From NCBI GenBank assembly GCA_023055355.1, contig JALJCS010000004.1, positions 21,395,744 through 21,459,743 of the forward strand: DNA of 64,000 nucleotides, in the 5' to 3' direction. The translations under genes were made by a program, and so were the position numbers. Source of the DNA: Agelaius tricolor (taxonomy: Eukaryota; Chordata; Aves; Passeriformes; Icteridae). The notes beneath the pieces are model-generated. The model saw only the letters and a list, made by a program, of their open reading frames with translations. It made no database searches and was not told the origin of the DNA. Of this stretch, positions 1 through 22,845 are shown in pieces (within the stretch, counting starts at the first letter, position 1; every line of letters begins with the position of its first letter).

Positions 1-10168
<10,168 letters not shown>

Positions 10169-13100
10169 TCAGATGAGTAATTTTTTATTATTTTTTTTAA
10201 GTTTTGGTCAGTTGTCCTTCATTCCTACAGTCAAAAGCTCTCTTTGTGTGCCTTGTTGACCTTACCTCAAAAATTTTGTATCTCTGGGTGCAGATGGAGA
10301 ACGGTGGTTTTTGTTCTTTAGGAACTGGAATCAAAACAAGTTTTTGTACTGGTGCATTACCCATCCAGCACAGTCTGTCACTGTGCAATATCTCAAAACT
10401 TGTTAAATAATTTTGTCATTCTCAGAAATAAGCTATGGAATATGCACATTAACTTTTTTACCTTATGCCCTACTTGAAGCACACAGCAGTAACAGCATAA
10501 ATCCAGGGAATGCCTGCCCTATCTGGCATTACAACAAGACAAAAGACACAGCAAATAGGCTCATCCTGATGTGGGAAGCTGCTAATTTCTGAAAGAAACG
10601 TGGGTTCAGGGCCAAAATCCAGGGGACAATTTGCATAGTTCCAGAGGTGCAGAGAAGATGCTGAGAGGAGCAGAGGAGTAAAACCTGGAGCTACTGCAGA
10701 GAGGCTCATCCTGTCCAGGGGCACATCCTACTGGCTCTCCAGTCCACATATAAATCTAGTCACCTTCCAGAAAAAAGTCTATTGTGAATGGTAATTCAGT
10801 GACAGATTTGTTTTGTTTTCACCTCATGCTTTGTATTTTTAATGAAAGTGCCACACAGATAAAACCTTGCAAATAGATTTAAAAAAAATATCCTTCTTAG
10901 CACAGTGTCCCACTTCTGTGAACTGCAGGAGCCTTTGAACTAACAGCAAATCAGCACAGATAACATTTGAACTCTTGACATCTAACCCTGTCACTTAAAT
11001 TCCACATTACTTCCAGTTTTAGAAAACCAGAAGCATCATTTAGCAGCAAAAACATTTTGCCTAATGTCCTGACTGAAGAGACAGCAGAGAATACACATAT
11101 TTCACTTCATTCTCCATCCACATTAACGATAGTTTTTTGGGATGACATTCACATCTTTTAATTGTAACAATCAAAAGACTATGCTAGAAACAGATGGAAA
11201 AAATCACCCTCTGGAAGTGCCTATTCTGAAATAGCATCCTTAGCCAACTGCATTTAGCTTTTGGGCAGCAGCAACAGCTTGAGAAAATGTCCCCCCAAAG
11301 AAGGGGGCAGAAGAGAAGATTTTGAGGACAATAAAAAGCTGTATTTACTCCAAGTCACCCAATTGCATGTTGGACTCATGTTGGACTGTTTTAAACTGGA
11401 CAGAAGGAACACTGTAGAGGCAAGACAGAGCTGAGTAACCTGCCATGTAGATGGCAGCTGTGTCTGCAGGAGTGATAGGGAGTGCAGAGGAGAGACCAGC
11501 AGGACCGTCAGCAGGTTCTGTATGCACATTACTGAGGACATGAGAGAAGACAAGCAAGATGCATGGCAGCAGACGCACAGCTGAAGAACCAGATGAGAAA
11601 AAGGACAGTCCCAAGCACAACAAAGAAAGGGCAGCTTTAAAGAAACTCCTGTTCTTCTGTGGCTGACTGTATCATAACAAAATTACTTCATCATTAGGCA
11701 TCAGGGCTCACAGCCATAAAACTTAAATATCCTGGCATGCAGCTATTCAACTCTATATTTTGAGACACAAGTATATTCACACCCCTGTCTAGCTTTTCTT
11801 TCTCCCCAGTTGGTTTAATAGGGCATGAGGGAAATGTTTTCATAGTTTGAAAAAGTACTTCCCCCCCAGCCTGAAACACTAGAAGTAATTTTTCAAATAC
11901 CTGGCACTTCACGGGAAAGTCACTGTTGACAAATGTAACTAAAGTCTAGATCTCTGCAATTTATCAAGTGAAATACTCATACCAAGGCTGGTTTTGTCAT
12001 TACTGATCACTCAGATCCCACATGATTGACTCTACTGGGAAAGATGCCAGGATAAAGAATTTCTGGTAAAAATTTCTGTAATGAAGGGTAGAGCCTAACA
12101 AATTGTGGGAATGGACCACTCAGATGGCACAGCCAATACTTACGTTAAGTCACAACACATTTTTCAGATGCATAAGAGTTTTTTGCACAAACATTTGGAG
12201 TGCAACACATTTAAAACTGCATTCAGGTTTTTCGTAGATACCATCCTTACACCTCTAAACTTTCTGAATCTCTACTTGTTGCTCAAAAAAAGCAGGCTGT
12301 TTAATACTTTCTTGGGAAAACAAAATACTTTTACACTAATATACTTTAGAATGAGCATCAAATCCCTTCTCTCACAACAAACAGGAAATTCTCTCCACTC
12401 TGAAACTTAATAGATGCATGTCTTTAAGTCCTTTTCAGTCCTGCTGTTCTCTGCTGCACAGGAGGAGGCTCTTTTGTCATTGTTTACTTCCAACATACAT
12501 GCTGTGATGGCAAGGAAAAGTGACCATTACACATTTCTAGGTGTTAAACTGGAATAATGACTAAGGAACTCAGTCTAGTCATTGAATAATTTCTGCAGTA
12601 CTCCAAGATCCAATTTTGTATGGTGAACTACTATTTTCAACCAGTATAAACTGCAAAGTGCTGCAGGTGAAAATAGACAATTGTTCTGTAAATCTACTCA
12701 ATTAGGTTTACTGGTAAAAGCTAGTATGAGTGCTATGAAGCAGGTTCCAAGTATATACAGCTCTCTGAGGTTGGTGAGGGAAACCTGGAAAATAAGGTGA
12801 CTTTCATGTCAATTCCTGGCAGTACAAAACCATTTAAGAAAAATTCAATTCTAGGAACCTTGTTGCTACATCACTCTGTGATCCCTCTTATTAGCAACAT
12901 CTCATGCAATGGTTTTTGTGAATAGTTGTTTGCATTCAAAATCCTATTCCCTGTCTATTTGTTTGCTAATTAAGATAATTAGAACCCCTCAGATGAAATT
13001 TTTTGTGTATCAGAGGCAGATGAGTTCACATCCTTTCAAACTTCCCTTTTCCTGACCTTTTTTATCAATGTGAGCAATCTTTTACATAGAACATTTCCAT

Positions 13101-14169
13101 GCTTGTTTATTTGTTAGACTATCTACTCATCACAAAGTTACATTTAATTGTCTGAGAGCACTAAGCCACATTACAGCTATAGACCAGCAGCTCTGCAGCT
13201 GGCTATGATATTCAAGTAACGTAAAAGCATTTCTGGGATGCAAGATGAGACTATCACCTGTGATGACAAGAAATGAGATCTGCCCTTTTCTGAATGGGCT
13301 CAGTGCTCAAAATGAAGGATAATTTCTTGAAGCACCTTGGAGTGTGGTTTCATCCACGTGAAATGTGGTCACTGAATTACTTGCCAAAGGTAGAACAAGT
13401 GTGGTAATTACACTCAGTCACCTACTACTGCCTCTGGTTTTCATAAAATCCGTTCTTGGTTTTACACCTGAAATATGAAAATTTTAGACAAAATGAAGTA
13501 GGTTGAAGTGAAAGTCATGGGTTATCAGTAGCCACTAGCTATTGCCAAGAGGTGAATCACAGTTGGCTTAAGCTTTTAAGAAGACTCCAGAGACCTTCTA
13601 CCAGTGTGCTGCACAGAATCTTCCCTTGATATCACTTTTAGACAATTTTTCTTAAGAAGACAAGTTGGAGCCAGACAAGAATCGGTACTGTGCTTTGGGG
13701 AAAATGTGGGCTGTCCACCACGGAGATTAATTTATCTTCTGTTTGATATTAAGCTAAAGACTTATCCATTCTGCATCACCTAGGCTCAAGCAAAATCCCT
13801 TTTGTATACAAAAAAAGCCCAGCAGCTCTGTAAAAAAGTTGTGACATGTAAGAAGACCAATTCTATTTGAAACTGATGAGCTATAATAAAACCAAAATGC
13901 CTCCAACAGCTGGGAGGGGAATTATCCTCAACACATAATATGGGGACAGGCAGAAACAGCAAACTTCACTTACTGTACATCCCAAGGAGGGCTGTGCTAT
14001 CCTTTAAACAGTGTATGTCTGCACTGTACTTTACCTTGGTGGTGACAAAACAATTGAATTTCCCTAGGTTAAGAAATAAAATTTAATTCTATTATTTTCA
14101 AGGTGTACTGCTATTTTTGGACAGGCAAAGGAGATTCATTATTAATACGTACAGCCTTTCATGACAGGA

Positions 14170-14428
14170 AAAGCTAAGAAAATTGGGATTGTGCAGCCTG
14201 CAAAAGAGAAGGCTTCAGGGTGACTTCATTGCATCCTTCCAGCTCCAGAAGGGAGCCTATAGGAAAGATGAAGCAAAACCATTTACAAGAGCATGCAGGA
14301 CAAGGGGCAATGGCTTCAAACTGAAAGACAGTAGGATTAAATTAGATATTAGGAAGAAATTCTCTGCTGTGAGGGTGGTGAGGCACTGGAAAAGGTTGCC
14401 CAAAGCCATTCTGTGACTCTATTCTATG
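14170..14428 (+). mobile_element. CR1 LINE 3' fragment, sense on +, internally deleted
   Basis: The sequence matches the remembered avian CR1 3' pattern. It starts like the 'ttcagcctggagaagaggaggctcagggg' block (here gtgcagcctgcaaaagagaagg). It continues through 'ggcaatggcttcaaactgaa' and 'ttagatattaggaagaaatt' and ends at 'ggcactggaaaaggttgcccaa'. It then jumps to a terminal CCATTCTGTGACTCTATTCTATG. The jump skips roughly 150 nt of the usual CR1 3' region. The 77-codon frame at 14183-14416 is the decayed C-terminal part of the CR1 polyprotein, not a host gene. Confidence 0.88.
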
Positions 14429-15510
14429 TTTCACTATACTCCTATCACCATCAGAGTTAATGCAGTTTTAACGTTCATGCTACACTGCTATTTGTTGGAG
14501 CTGCTTTTGCACGACACATTTCTGTGCAACACACATCATTCCAATTGTCCCTGAAGTCACTACTAATGGCTCAGGCACACTGGAAGACAATAGGGGTAAT
14601 AAAATACCACAAACCCGCCTCGATTTTAGCTTTGTGGTTGGAGTTGTGCATTTGCAAGGATGCATACACTTACTCAACTGTTAGGAAGCAAGTCATGTAA
14701 AAAGCAGCATTTATAGAGACAATTTTGTGCTGGGACGCCTTAATAAAAATTATTCCTTCCCTGAAAAATTATGTTGATTCTTAGAATAGTTTCTCAGTGG
14801 ACCTTGCACTAGCATTGGCTCTCGGCTCCCCTGGGAACAGGGGTCAGTCCGTGCCAAGACAGGGTAACAGCACACTGTCAAGTTAAAAGCACAACAGTGA
14901 ATGCATGTCACATCACTCAGCACCTCTGCTAAATTCCAAGGCTATACTGAATCTTCTCCTTTTTTTCCTTTTGGGAGGGATGTATTTTTTTACTAGTTAA
15001 ATACACTGTTCTGAAAAGCAATTACACAAGATTTCATGTCCTGTGAGATTCCCATATTTGCTGTAGATTTTTATATTTTCTGCCTGATTGAAATGAAAGT
15101 ATTACGCTTTAGCAAGAGCAGATATTCAATTTTTCCTTTTATCAAAGCAAGAGCCAGCTTTCTCAGCAGAAGAGGCACCTTTTCAGCTTTACTCTAAAAA
15201 TTGTGATCTTATCTTTTACTCCCTCTGGAAGCCAAGTAATCAATCACAGCTTGGCACACTTTTTTTCTGACTAAGGTGCTAAGTTTTACTTCAAATATTC
15301 CTTTGTATTCCCATGTTCAGAAACTGTGGTACCAAACGTGGTACCAATACTGTTAGAGTGGACAAGAAAGCCAGCACAATAGAAAGAAATGCAATTATAG
15401 AAAAAATATTTTATACTATTGGTCTCTTAAACTGCAGTATGTTATATAGGAGGAATTGGATTAAAAGATGTAAATAGAACTCAAGGAATAAACCCAAAAC
15501 CAAACCAACT

Positions 15511-15532
15511 AACCAACCAACCAACCAACCAA
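15511..15532 (+). repeat. (AACC)n microsatellite
   Basis: Five and a half AACC units, preceded by related caaaccaact sequence. Confidence 0.9.
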
Positions 15533-18500
15533 AAGAAGACTGAATACGCTTCCAAAGAGTAACAAGTTAAGTCTTGCTTTGCTTGGTGGAGACGTTCAAA
15601 GCGAAGTCAGATTGTTCTGCCAGTCTAGAGTGGACTTACTAAAACTATGGTCTTGGCTTTGCAGTTGCCAATGTTTGTAATGACGGAAAGCTCAAGCCAA
15701 GGCACTCCCGTGTTTTGTCAGCAGTTCAGCTATTTGGAGCAATAGCACATCTTGCCTCTACCCACCTTCTAATTGACCTTTCCTATCTCATATTCCCATC
15801 CCTGCCAGCTACCCAGACAGCAGCCATTAGTCTTAGTCTTTGTGTAGCCATCTCTACAGTCACTGTCACATGCAGTTGCAAAATGAGTAGTTGGGGGTTA
15901 ATCCTCCTTTGTTGTGGTGAAGAAAAATGAGAAGATCACCCTAAAAAGCATTATACCTGAGTCCATCCTGCTAAATCATATTGCTCTTCACAGATCAAAG
16001 AGTGCAGGTCCTTCTACCCTGGAACAGTACACTGAGCCAAAACCCACACTGTTACACATTAAGTCTGTGACTCAGAAAACTGAGACTTGCCAGGCTTTAG
16101 TGTTTAAAGGATAAACAATTTCACATCTTCTGACAGGTATCATCAATCTATTTAACTGATTTACACCCACCAGTGCTTGTTTAAGCTTGTACTCTGTTGC
16201 TTCTTGACATATGAGATGAGAAAAACCTTTTGACACTGCCCAAGAAGTTCAGTTCCCATCCAAGATGATGCTCCCAGGAAGTCAGGAGAACCCAAACAGA
16301 GCACTGGAGAACATCCTCACATCCAGCAGACAAATACCTCTGTTCCCCACCAGCATGTGCTTCTAACATTCTCTGAATAAAAAAAGTAAGTAGGCTTCTT
16401 CAAGGTCTCTCAAAGGAGAGTGGAAAATCAGGGTTTAAACTCCGGAAGCAATCCCTAGGAATCTGTTCACTTACAACAATTGCAAAACAAATTGGAGAAA
16501 TCAGTTTGAAAATCATGATGAAATTAGACCAATTCAATGATGAATTGTTTTGTTTGGATGATCAAGACAAAAGGTATTTTGCCTTTGTTGTCATGTGAAA
16601 AATCAATGTTTAACTTTTTCTCATTTGTTGCAGCTTCAGAAGAAGCCTAATTTGTTTTTTTGTCACTGGACCACTTTCATACAGAGCCAATGATCTACAT
16701 TTTTGGATTATCTTCATTCCCACATGGAATAATTTAAGTAATGCATACCTTTGAGTCTAATGAAATAACAGGTATGTTATTTAGCTTTACAGTACCAAAT
16801 TTCCAGTGTTGCTAAGTGTCAAGATGCCTTTTCCCTAAAACACACATTCGTCTTGCAGGAAAACTTATTTCAATGCCTTACTCCTCTACAGAGGAACAAA
16901 CACACATTCTGGGTAATTTCCATTGACATGACTATGCACAGATTTTAGCCATTCAATATTTCATCAGGGCTCTTTGTTCTGGCTTTGAATCTAAGAGCTA
17001 CAGCTGCATATTTGTTTGCTTGGGTTTTATTCTGGTGCGTGACTGTGAAAGAATCCCAGTCAGTTCCTTTCAGCTGCCTTTCTCCTCACAACCTCCTCTA
17101 TACTCCCCTGTAGCCATGCATTCCTGCATCCCCTCACACACAAGCTTAGAGCAATTGTTTCTGCAAGGGACGACTCCCAAGGATAGCCTAGGGGACCCCT
17201 TCATAATGCAAGCAACTCCCAAAAGTCAAGCAACCTACAGGGTGCTGGGATAAAGATACTGGTGTCTTGGTCTGGGGCAGGCTGGCAAGACAGTTCACCC
17301 AAGAAACCTCCTTTGCAGCACTGCAAAGCCCTGTAAGAAAAAGAATGAGGTGTCTAATACATACTTTGTCTGGAGAGGATGAAAGGCTCCTAACCCCTCT
17401 GCCCTGGTTTCAGTCCAGGGCCAGCTCTCCCCAGGGATGTTATCAGCAAAACCTCAACCTGCATCACAAAGGTTGCTGATTTCTTTTTCGCTTTCAGCCA
17501 GAAAGAAAGGCATTTGTGAAACAGATCTAACAACTGCAATCTGGCATGCATTGTCACATTCTTATGCACCATAACCAATAAATCCACATAGATCATCTGT
17601 GATGAGGTATGCACTACTATTATTTTTGATTTGGAGGCAACAGGAAGAGCACTTTGACACTGAATTACCCAGCACTGAAGGTGGGATCTCTGTCAAAGTC
17701 ATGACCAGGACCTGGGAGGAATTGGCAGCCCCAGCTGTCAAACCACAGAGCCCTTTGGGACTCATAGCCCTCCTTGGATATAGGAGGAATGGTGGCTGTA
17801 CAGCTGTTCACTGCTTTGTGGACACATTTGCAGTATCTGCAGCTCAGCTGATGTGCCTTCTTATGAAGAACAAGGAATTTATGGCCTCCCATTATTGGTA
17901 GTCAAATGAAAGAAAGACCTAAGAAAAAAACCTACCTGGGATGTGGGATATTAATCAATACTAATACATGAGCCAGAGAATTAAAGAAACAAAGCAGAAA
18001 ATGTGAAAGAATTTAAGAAAAAATGATTTATCATTTTTTAATATAGATCATCAGTACTATTCATTATAGTCACCTGCAGGCTTGGATATCTTGGAAGCAT
18101 GGGTAAAATTACTATCTTTCAAAAATGCTACAGTAAAAAATCATCACAATAATAAAAAAGATCAACTGGAATGTACTTGCTGGCATCAAGCAAAAAAATA
18201 ATAATTCACCTGAAATTAAATCCTTGTTGCCTTTCATTTAATTTCATTTAAGAACTATTTAATTAAAAACTGCTTCCTTACAGACTTCTCATAAATAATC
18301 TAAGCGTGAGTGTTCCCACTCCTAAGACTGGGAATGAGGTCCTCTGTTGTCTAGAGGATAAATACAAAGTGTACAGAAGCAATAAAAATTTCCCCATGCT
18401 GCGTTTGCTGTCAGAGAAGAACAAAGATATTTGGAGTAGTTAAGTTGAATAATTTTCCAAATTCTGTTCAGTTCAACAGAGTTACTTGATAAGACAGATA

Positions 18501-18566
18501 AGCTAGATTGAGGACAAAAGCTTCCTGATTTTGAATTGTATTTGATTGTGTGGGTTTTTTTAGGGG

Positions 18567-18583
18567 AAAAAAAAAAAAAAAAA
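18567..18583 (+). repeat. Poly(A) run
   Basis: Seventeen consecutive A. No retrotransposon body is recognised directly upstream, so it is noted only as a homopolymer. Confidence 0.9.
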
Positions 18584-21500
18584 GCTGACACTATATAAAT
18601 GTTTTTAAGCCTCAATGATTATTTCCTTGAAGTAGAGAGATAATCTCTACAGGCCTCTTCCATTGAAGCATATCAAATGAAAAAACAATACAGATAATCT
18701 AGAAATACTCAGAGACTTGATGAAAAACTGAAGAATTGGGATTTATCGTCTGAGGAGGTACACAAAGGTAGCCTTCCAATGCATGGTTACAATTTTTATT
18801 GCATGTCTTTGACAAACAGGAACTAAAAGTTCCATGACAAAAGTGCATTAAAAAAGACTATGGTAAAAACTTTAGAATAGGTCCCCAGGAACAGATCCTC
18901 AGGAACTTTGGAACAGATCTTGCTTCCATGAGCACTGGAATTGCTCATAGAAGACTCAGAAATCTCCACTTTTGGAGTTCTTGAAGCTGCATGAGAAAAA
19001 ATGTCTCTTGGGAAAGCTGCAGGTATAGTTGATACAGATTTAGGCTAGGGAAGGATCTCCCAGGGGTTCCTTCATCCCTAAACTTCCATAATGATAAAAA
19101 GATAGATCATGAGTGATCTTATAGGAAACACCTTCAGTCTTCAAATGTTGATTTATGTCTATTCAGAACTGAAGGAAGCCCAGAGCTCAACAAATACACA
19201 TCATAGCTCAATGAAATATGTATATTTCCATACATTAGAAGTTCACTTTTCCAGCCTACAGAATAAAGACAGGTTTAGTCTGGTGAGAAGAACACTGGTG
19301 CTCTACTACACAGTGGGTTATTCTACCAGAACACACATTGTTTAATAGCATTTTTTACATACAATTCATTTCAGTGGGAAATTTCCCTTTATTTCTTCAA
19401 AAATGTTAATCAGTGGAAGTGTTAATTACATGACATAGTAACACAAAGTCTTGTATAATTTCTTACTTTCTGTCAGTGCAAGACTATTACAGGCCCCCAA
19501 CATTTGCATGGGTTATAAAATCAACACTACAGTGAAATATACCTCTGAATTTGTTCCCAACAAGCATTCTAGAATAACAGCTTCCAAAAATTTTTTGATT
19601 TACCACCCGACTAGCTAACCTTAAACCTGACAAGCTACAAAGAAGCAAAACTAAATCAACCCAAACATCATGTTCAAATTGTAAACAACATCTGCAGGAA
19701 TCTGGTATTTATGTTCACTAAGCTCTCACTGAGATGATCTTACAGCTCATCTAGAGCTATTTTGAACCTGCACTGACATGGACTGCCTCCTCTTTGTCTC
19801 CAAACACTTCTCATCCTGGAAAACATGTTTTGAAAATGAAATACAAAGGCCTACATACACATGAAGAGAAGGGCATGGGAACGTGGGGAACTAACACTGT
19901 CCCATATATTCCCTGTCAAGAAGTTTGCTTTCACCTTAGGTGAACAGGCTTGGGGTGGGGTGCTAATGGCCCCAATTTTGCACGTATTTCAAAGGCAGTA
20001 GCTGGCCTTTGGAAGAGGGCTGCTGGAAGGGCAGAGGACTTTGGCACAGAATACAAACTGTACAAAACCAGCCCTCAGTGAGCACAGAGGAAGACAGAGC
20101 TAACTTTCCTTCCAAAACATTAACACCTGACATTTTATTCCAATTTATGTTAGATTACTTAGCAACAGTGAAACTGATTCCTTTTGTGTCTGCACAACAG
20201 CAGCCATTTCTTTACAGAACCTGTCCTCAAAGCACTCAGCAATATACATATCCCAGGCCTTTAAACAGATCAGAGGGCATGCTCAGAAAACCTTGATGGT
20301 CACAAAGAGACTGGCAGAGATCTTCTTCTGTGAAGTTTTTTGGTGCTCAGATATCATGTGTCATGAAAAATACTCATGATATCCAGGTGAAGTATTTGGA
20401 ACTGTCTTACCAGCAGACCCACTCTAGCACTTCTCCTGTGCACCTCTAAGAAATCCTAAGGAAAAGAAAACCAGCCATTTTCATTGTTATAGATTTCTGG
20501 ATTATGCTCGATTAGATCTTCTGGACACTATTTAAAGAACAGTTCACCTTTGGAGCTGGTAGGAAACATAACAGTCTGTTTGGAGGAATATTCCAGCCAA
20601 AACATCTTCAGATCAAAGATGCAGAATTGCCTTCCAACACCATCCTTCTTTCCCAAAGCACAATTCCTAAGGCAGTGAAGCTTTAAATTCTCAAAAATCC
20701 TTTTCTAATGCAGATCTAAAAATTACTACAGTGGAGCAAATGACACTCATATATAAAAAGGAAACATGTCAAACTTCTGTTCCAGCAGCATCACTCACAA
20801 GCTATAGGATTAGCTGCACAAATTCACTGTCTTGCCTCTACATGATAAACCTCTACTGCCATTTACAGACACCTCCTCCTCCTCCCTGCCACATGACGCC
20901 TCATCTGCTGGAGATTCCTCCTGTTACCTCTCTCCTGCCAGCTTTCCTTGAAATTGCTGCTATGGGAAGCAGGAAAATGCCACATACTCAAACCTATTTG
21001 CAACATACCAGCTAGATCAGCCATCCCAAAAGTGGCCACACCACAAACTCTGGCAGTTTTGCTACAATGGATTTGGAAAAGGATGCATTAATTCTGAAAT
21101 TGGTCAGGACATAACAATGAGGTTTTGCTAAAATATTGGGAGCATCTTTACTTCCATTCTTCAAGGCTCTGAACAAAAATATGCAGAGTTTCTCTTCATC
21201 CAGGATTTTTACAAATTAATTTTTATAAATTAATTCTGCTTCTTCTTCTTCTGAGTATTTTTTATATATCCATTAGCATTTTCCTGATGGGTCTCCTCTG
21301 CTTATCTACTCACTTCCTCCTTTATAAAGAGTTTCACTTATCACACTTAACTGAGTCTCTCTTGACCACCTGTCTCATCTATCCTCACTTTTTCCAACAA
21401 CAACATGGCATCCTGTGGTGTTGTCATTTTTATGTTAGGATTAAATAGCATTAGTACTTGTGAAATTCAAGTATTCTAGAATGACATTCATTTTTTTCAG

Positions 21501-22067
21501 TCTAGTTCCCTCTTTTATCAAAAATTCAGTCATGGCTGTTTCTTAGCAACAGATTTATCAGAACAGATTTGCATAAAAATCAAATAGTCTTAAAAAGAAA
21601 CTGCTAAAGAACAGCCTTATTCCTGACCACCATTAAAAGCAAATACTATAAAGCAGAAGAAAATGGTTTTGTAATTCCACAAAAAATCTAATGAACACAT
21701 GTATGATATCAGCACCAATTGAAGTAGATGTCCTTATAAACTTTTCTAACTAATGTATCTCTGAAATGATCTGCAAAAATCATCTTCTCATCTTCAGAGA
21801 TCAATAGAAAAAAAAAAAAACAAAACCAGAAGCACAAACCATGCATAGCGACAATCCTCTATGGCACTGGACTAGATTAAAAATTGGCATCTGCAATGGT
21901 CACACACAAAATGGTCTCAATGGACCAAGCTGCGAAAGGCAGACATGTGTGTGAAAAATGCCCACAATCAATTCAACCACAGTAGTACTAGGTAACCAAT
22001 AATTGGACTTCAGTGCAGGAGCATAATTGGTATTTCTTCATTCTCTAGTCACCAGAGATCTATAACT

Positions 22068-22092
22068 TATCTATCTATCTATCTATCTATCT
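22068..22092 (+). repeat. (TATC)n microsatellite
   Basis: About six perfect TATC units, followed by a degenerate ctttctacct. Confidence 0.95.
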
Positions 22093-22785
22093 TTCTACCT
22101 AATCACCACATTTATACCATAATTCTTTAGAAAGAATTCATTTTCCCCCAAAGATTTTTCTACACCTTACTTCTCTTTGCCAGATGAGGTTTTCCTTTTT
22201 TTTTCCTTTTAAAATCCAATATAATATGCTAAACTATGCTAAATTGCAACTAGCTAGTTCATCACAAATGTAAGAAAAGCAAATTCAGAGATAGGGTGAA
22301 AGAGTCAAACCAAACACAAAGCATTAGGTCCTTTGAACAGATAAAGTGGAATAGCAATACCAAGAGTCTAATTCCCTTCCTCTTAATATCAGCCAGGAGT
22401 AAGTTATTATATTGATAATGGTTTAAAATTCCTATGAATGACAGTGAAATTAGGACTGCTGTCTTTTTATTAAGAATGATGACAACCTTTTTGGCAAATG
22501 CAGTCTTCTCCTGATGTGGCACTTAGTTGTGGCACTTAGTTATGTCACTGAAAGGTAGCATCTATAATATATGGCTGCACATGAATTATGTTAGGAATGG
22601 GTTAAAGTAATTCATCTGTATTATTCCCACAAGACAATGCCAGAAAGGTAATTGCCCATATTTGTACTACTACATTATAGAGAATGTCAGTTTTATGTCT
22701 TCCTAATGGTTAACTGAAAATCTATAATATCCATTTCTGTTCCTTGCTGAAAAATTAATGTAGGACCAAAACCTGAAATTCCAAC

Positions 22786-22845
22786 TCTGGTCATGCTCAG
22801 ACAAAACTCCCACTGAAGCCAGTGGGAGTACTGCCAGGGAGAGGA
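22786..22845 (+). repeat. Possible remnant of an ancient sauropsid interspersed repeat
   Basis: The run catgctcagacaaaactccc actgaagccagtgggagtac resembles the recurrent theme 'caaaactcccattgacttcagtgggagttttgcc'. It also contains a short inverted repeat (actcccactg / cagtgggagt). Family not determinable by eye. Confidence 0.35.

Noticed and set aside
10266..10283. 18-nt microexon candidate on minus with good acceptor and gtaagg donor
   Set aside because: In the phase required by NTRK2 it contains a TGA stop, so it cannot be an in-frame cassette.
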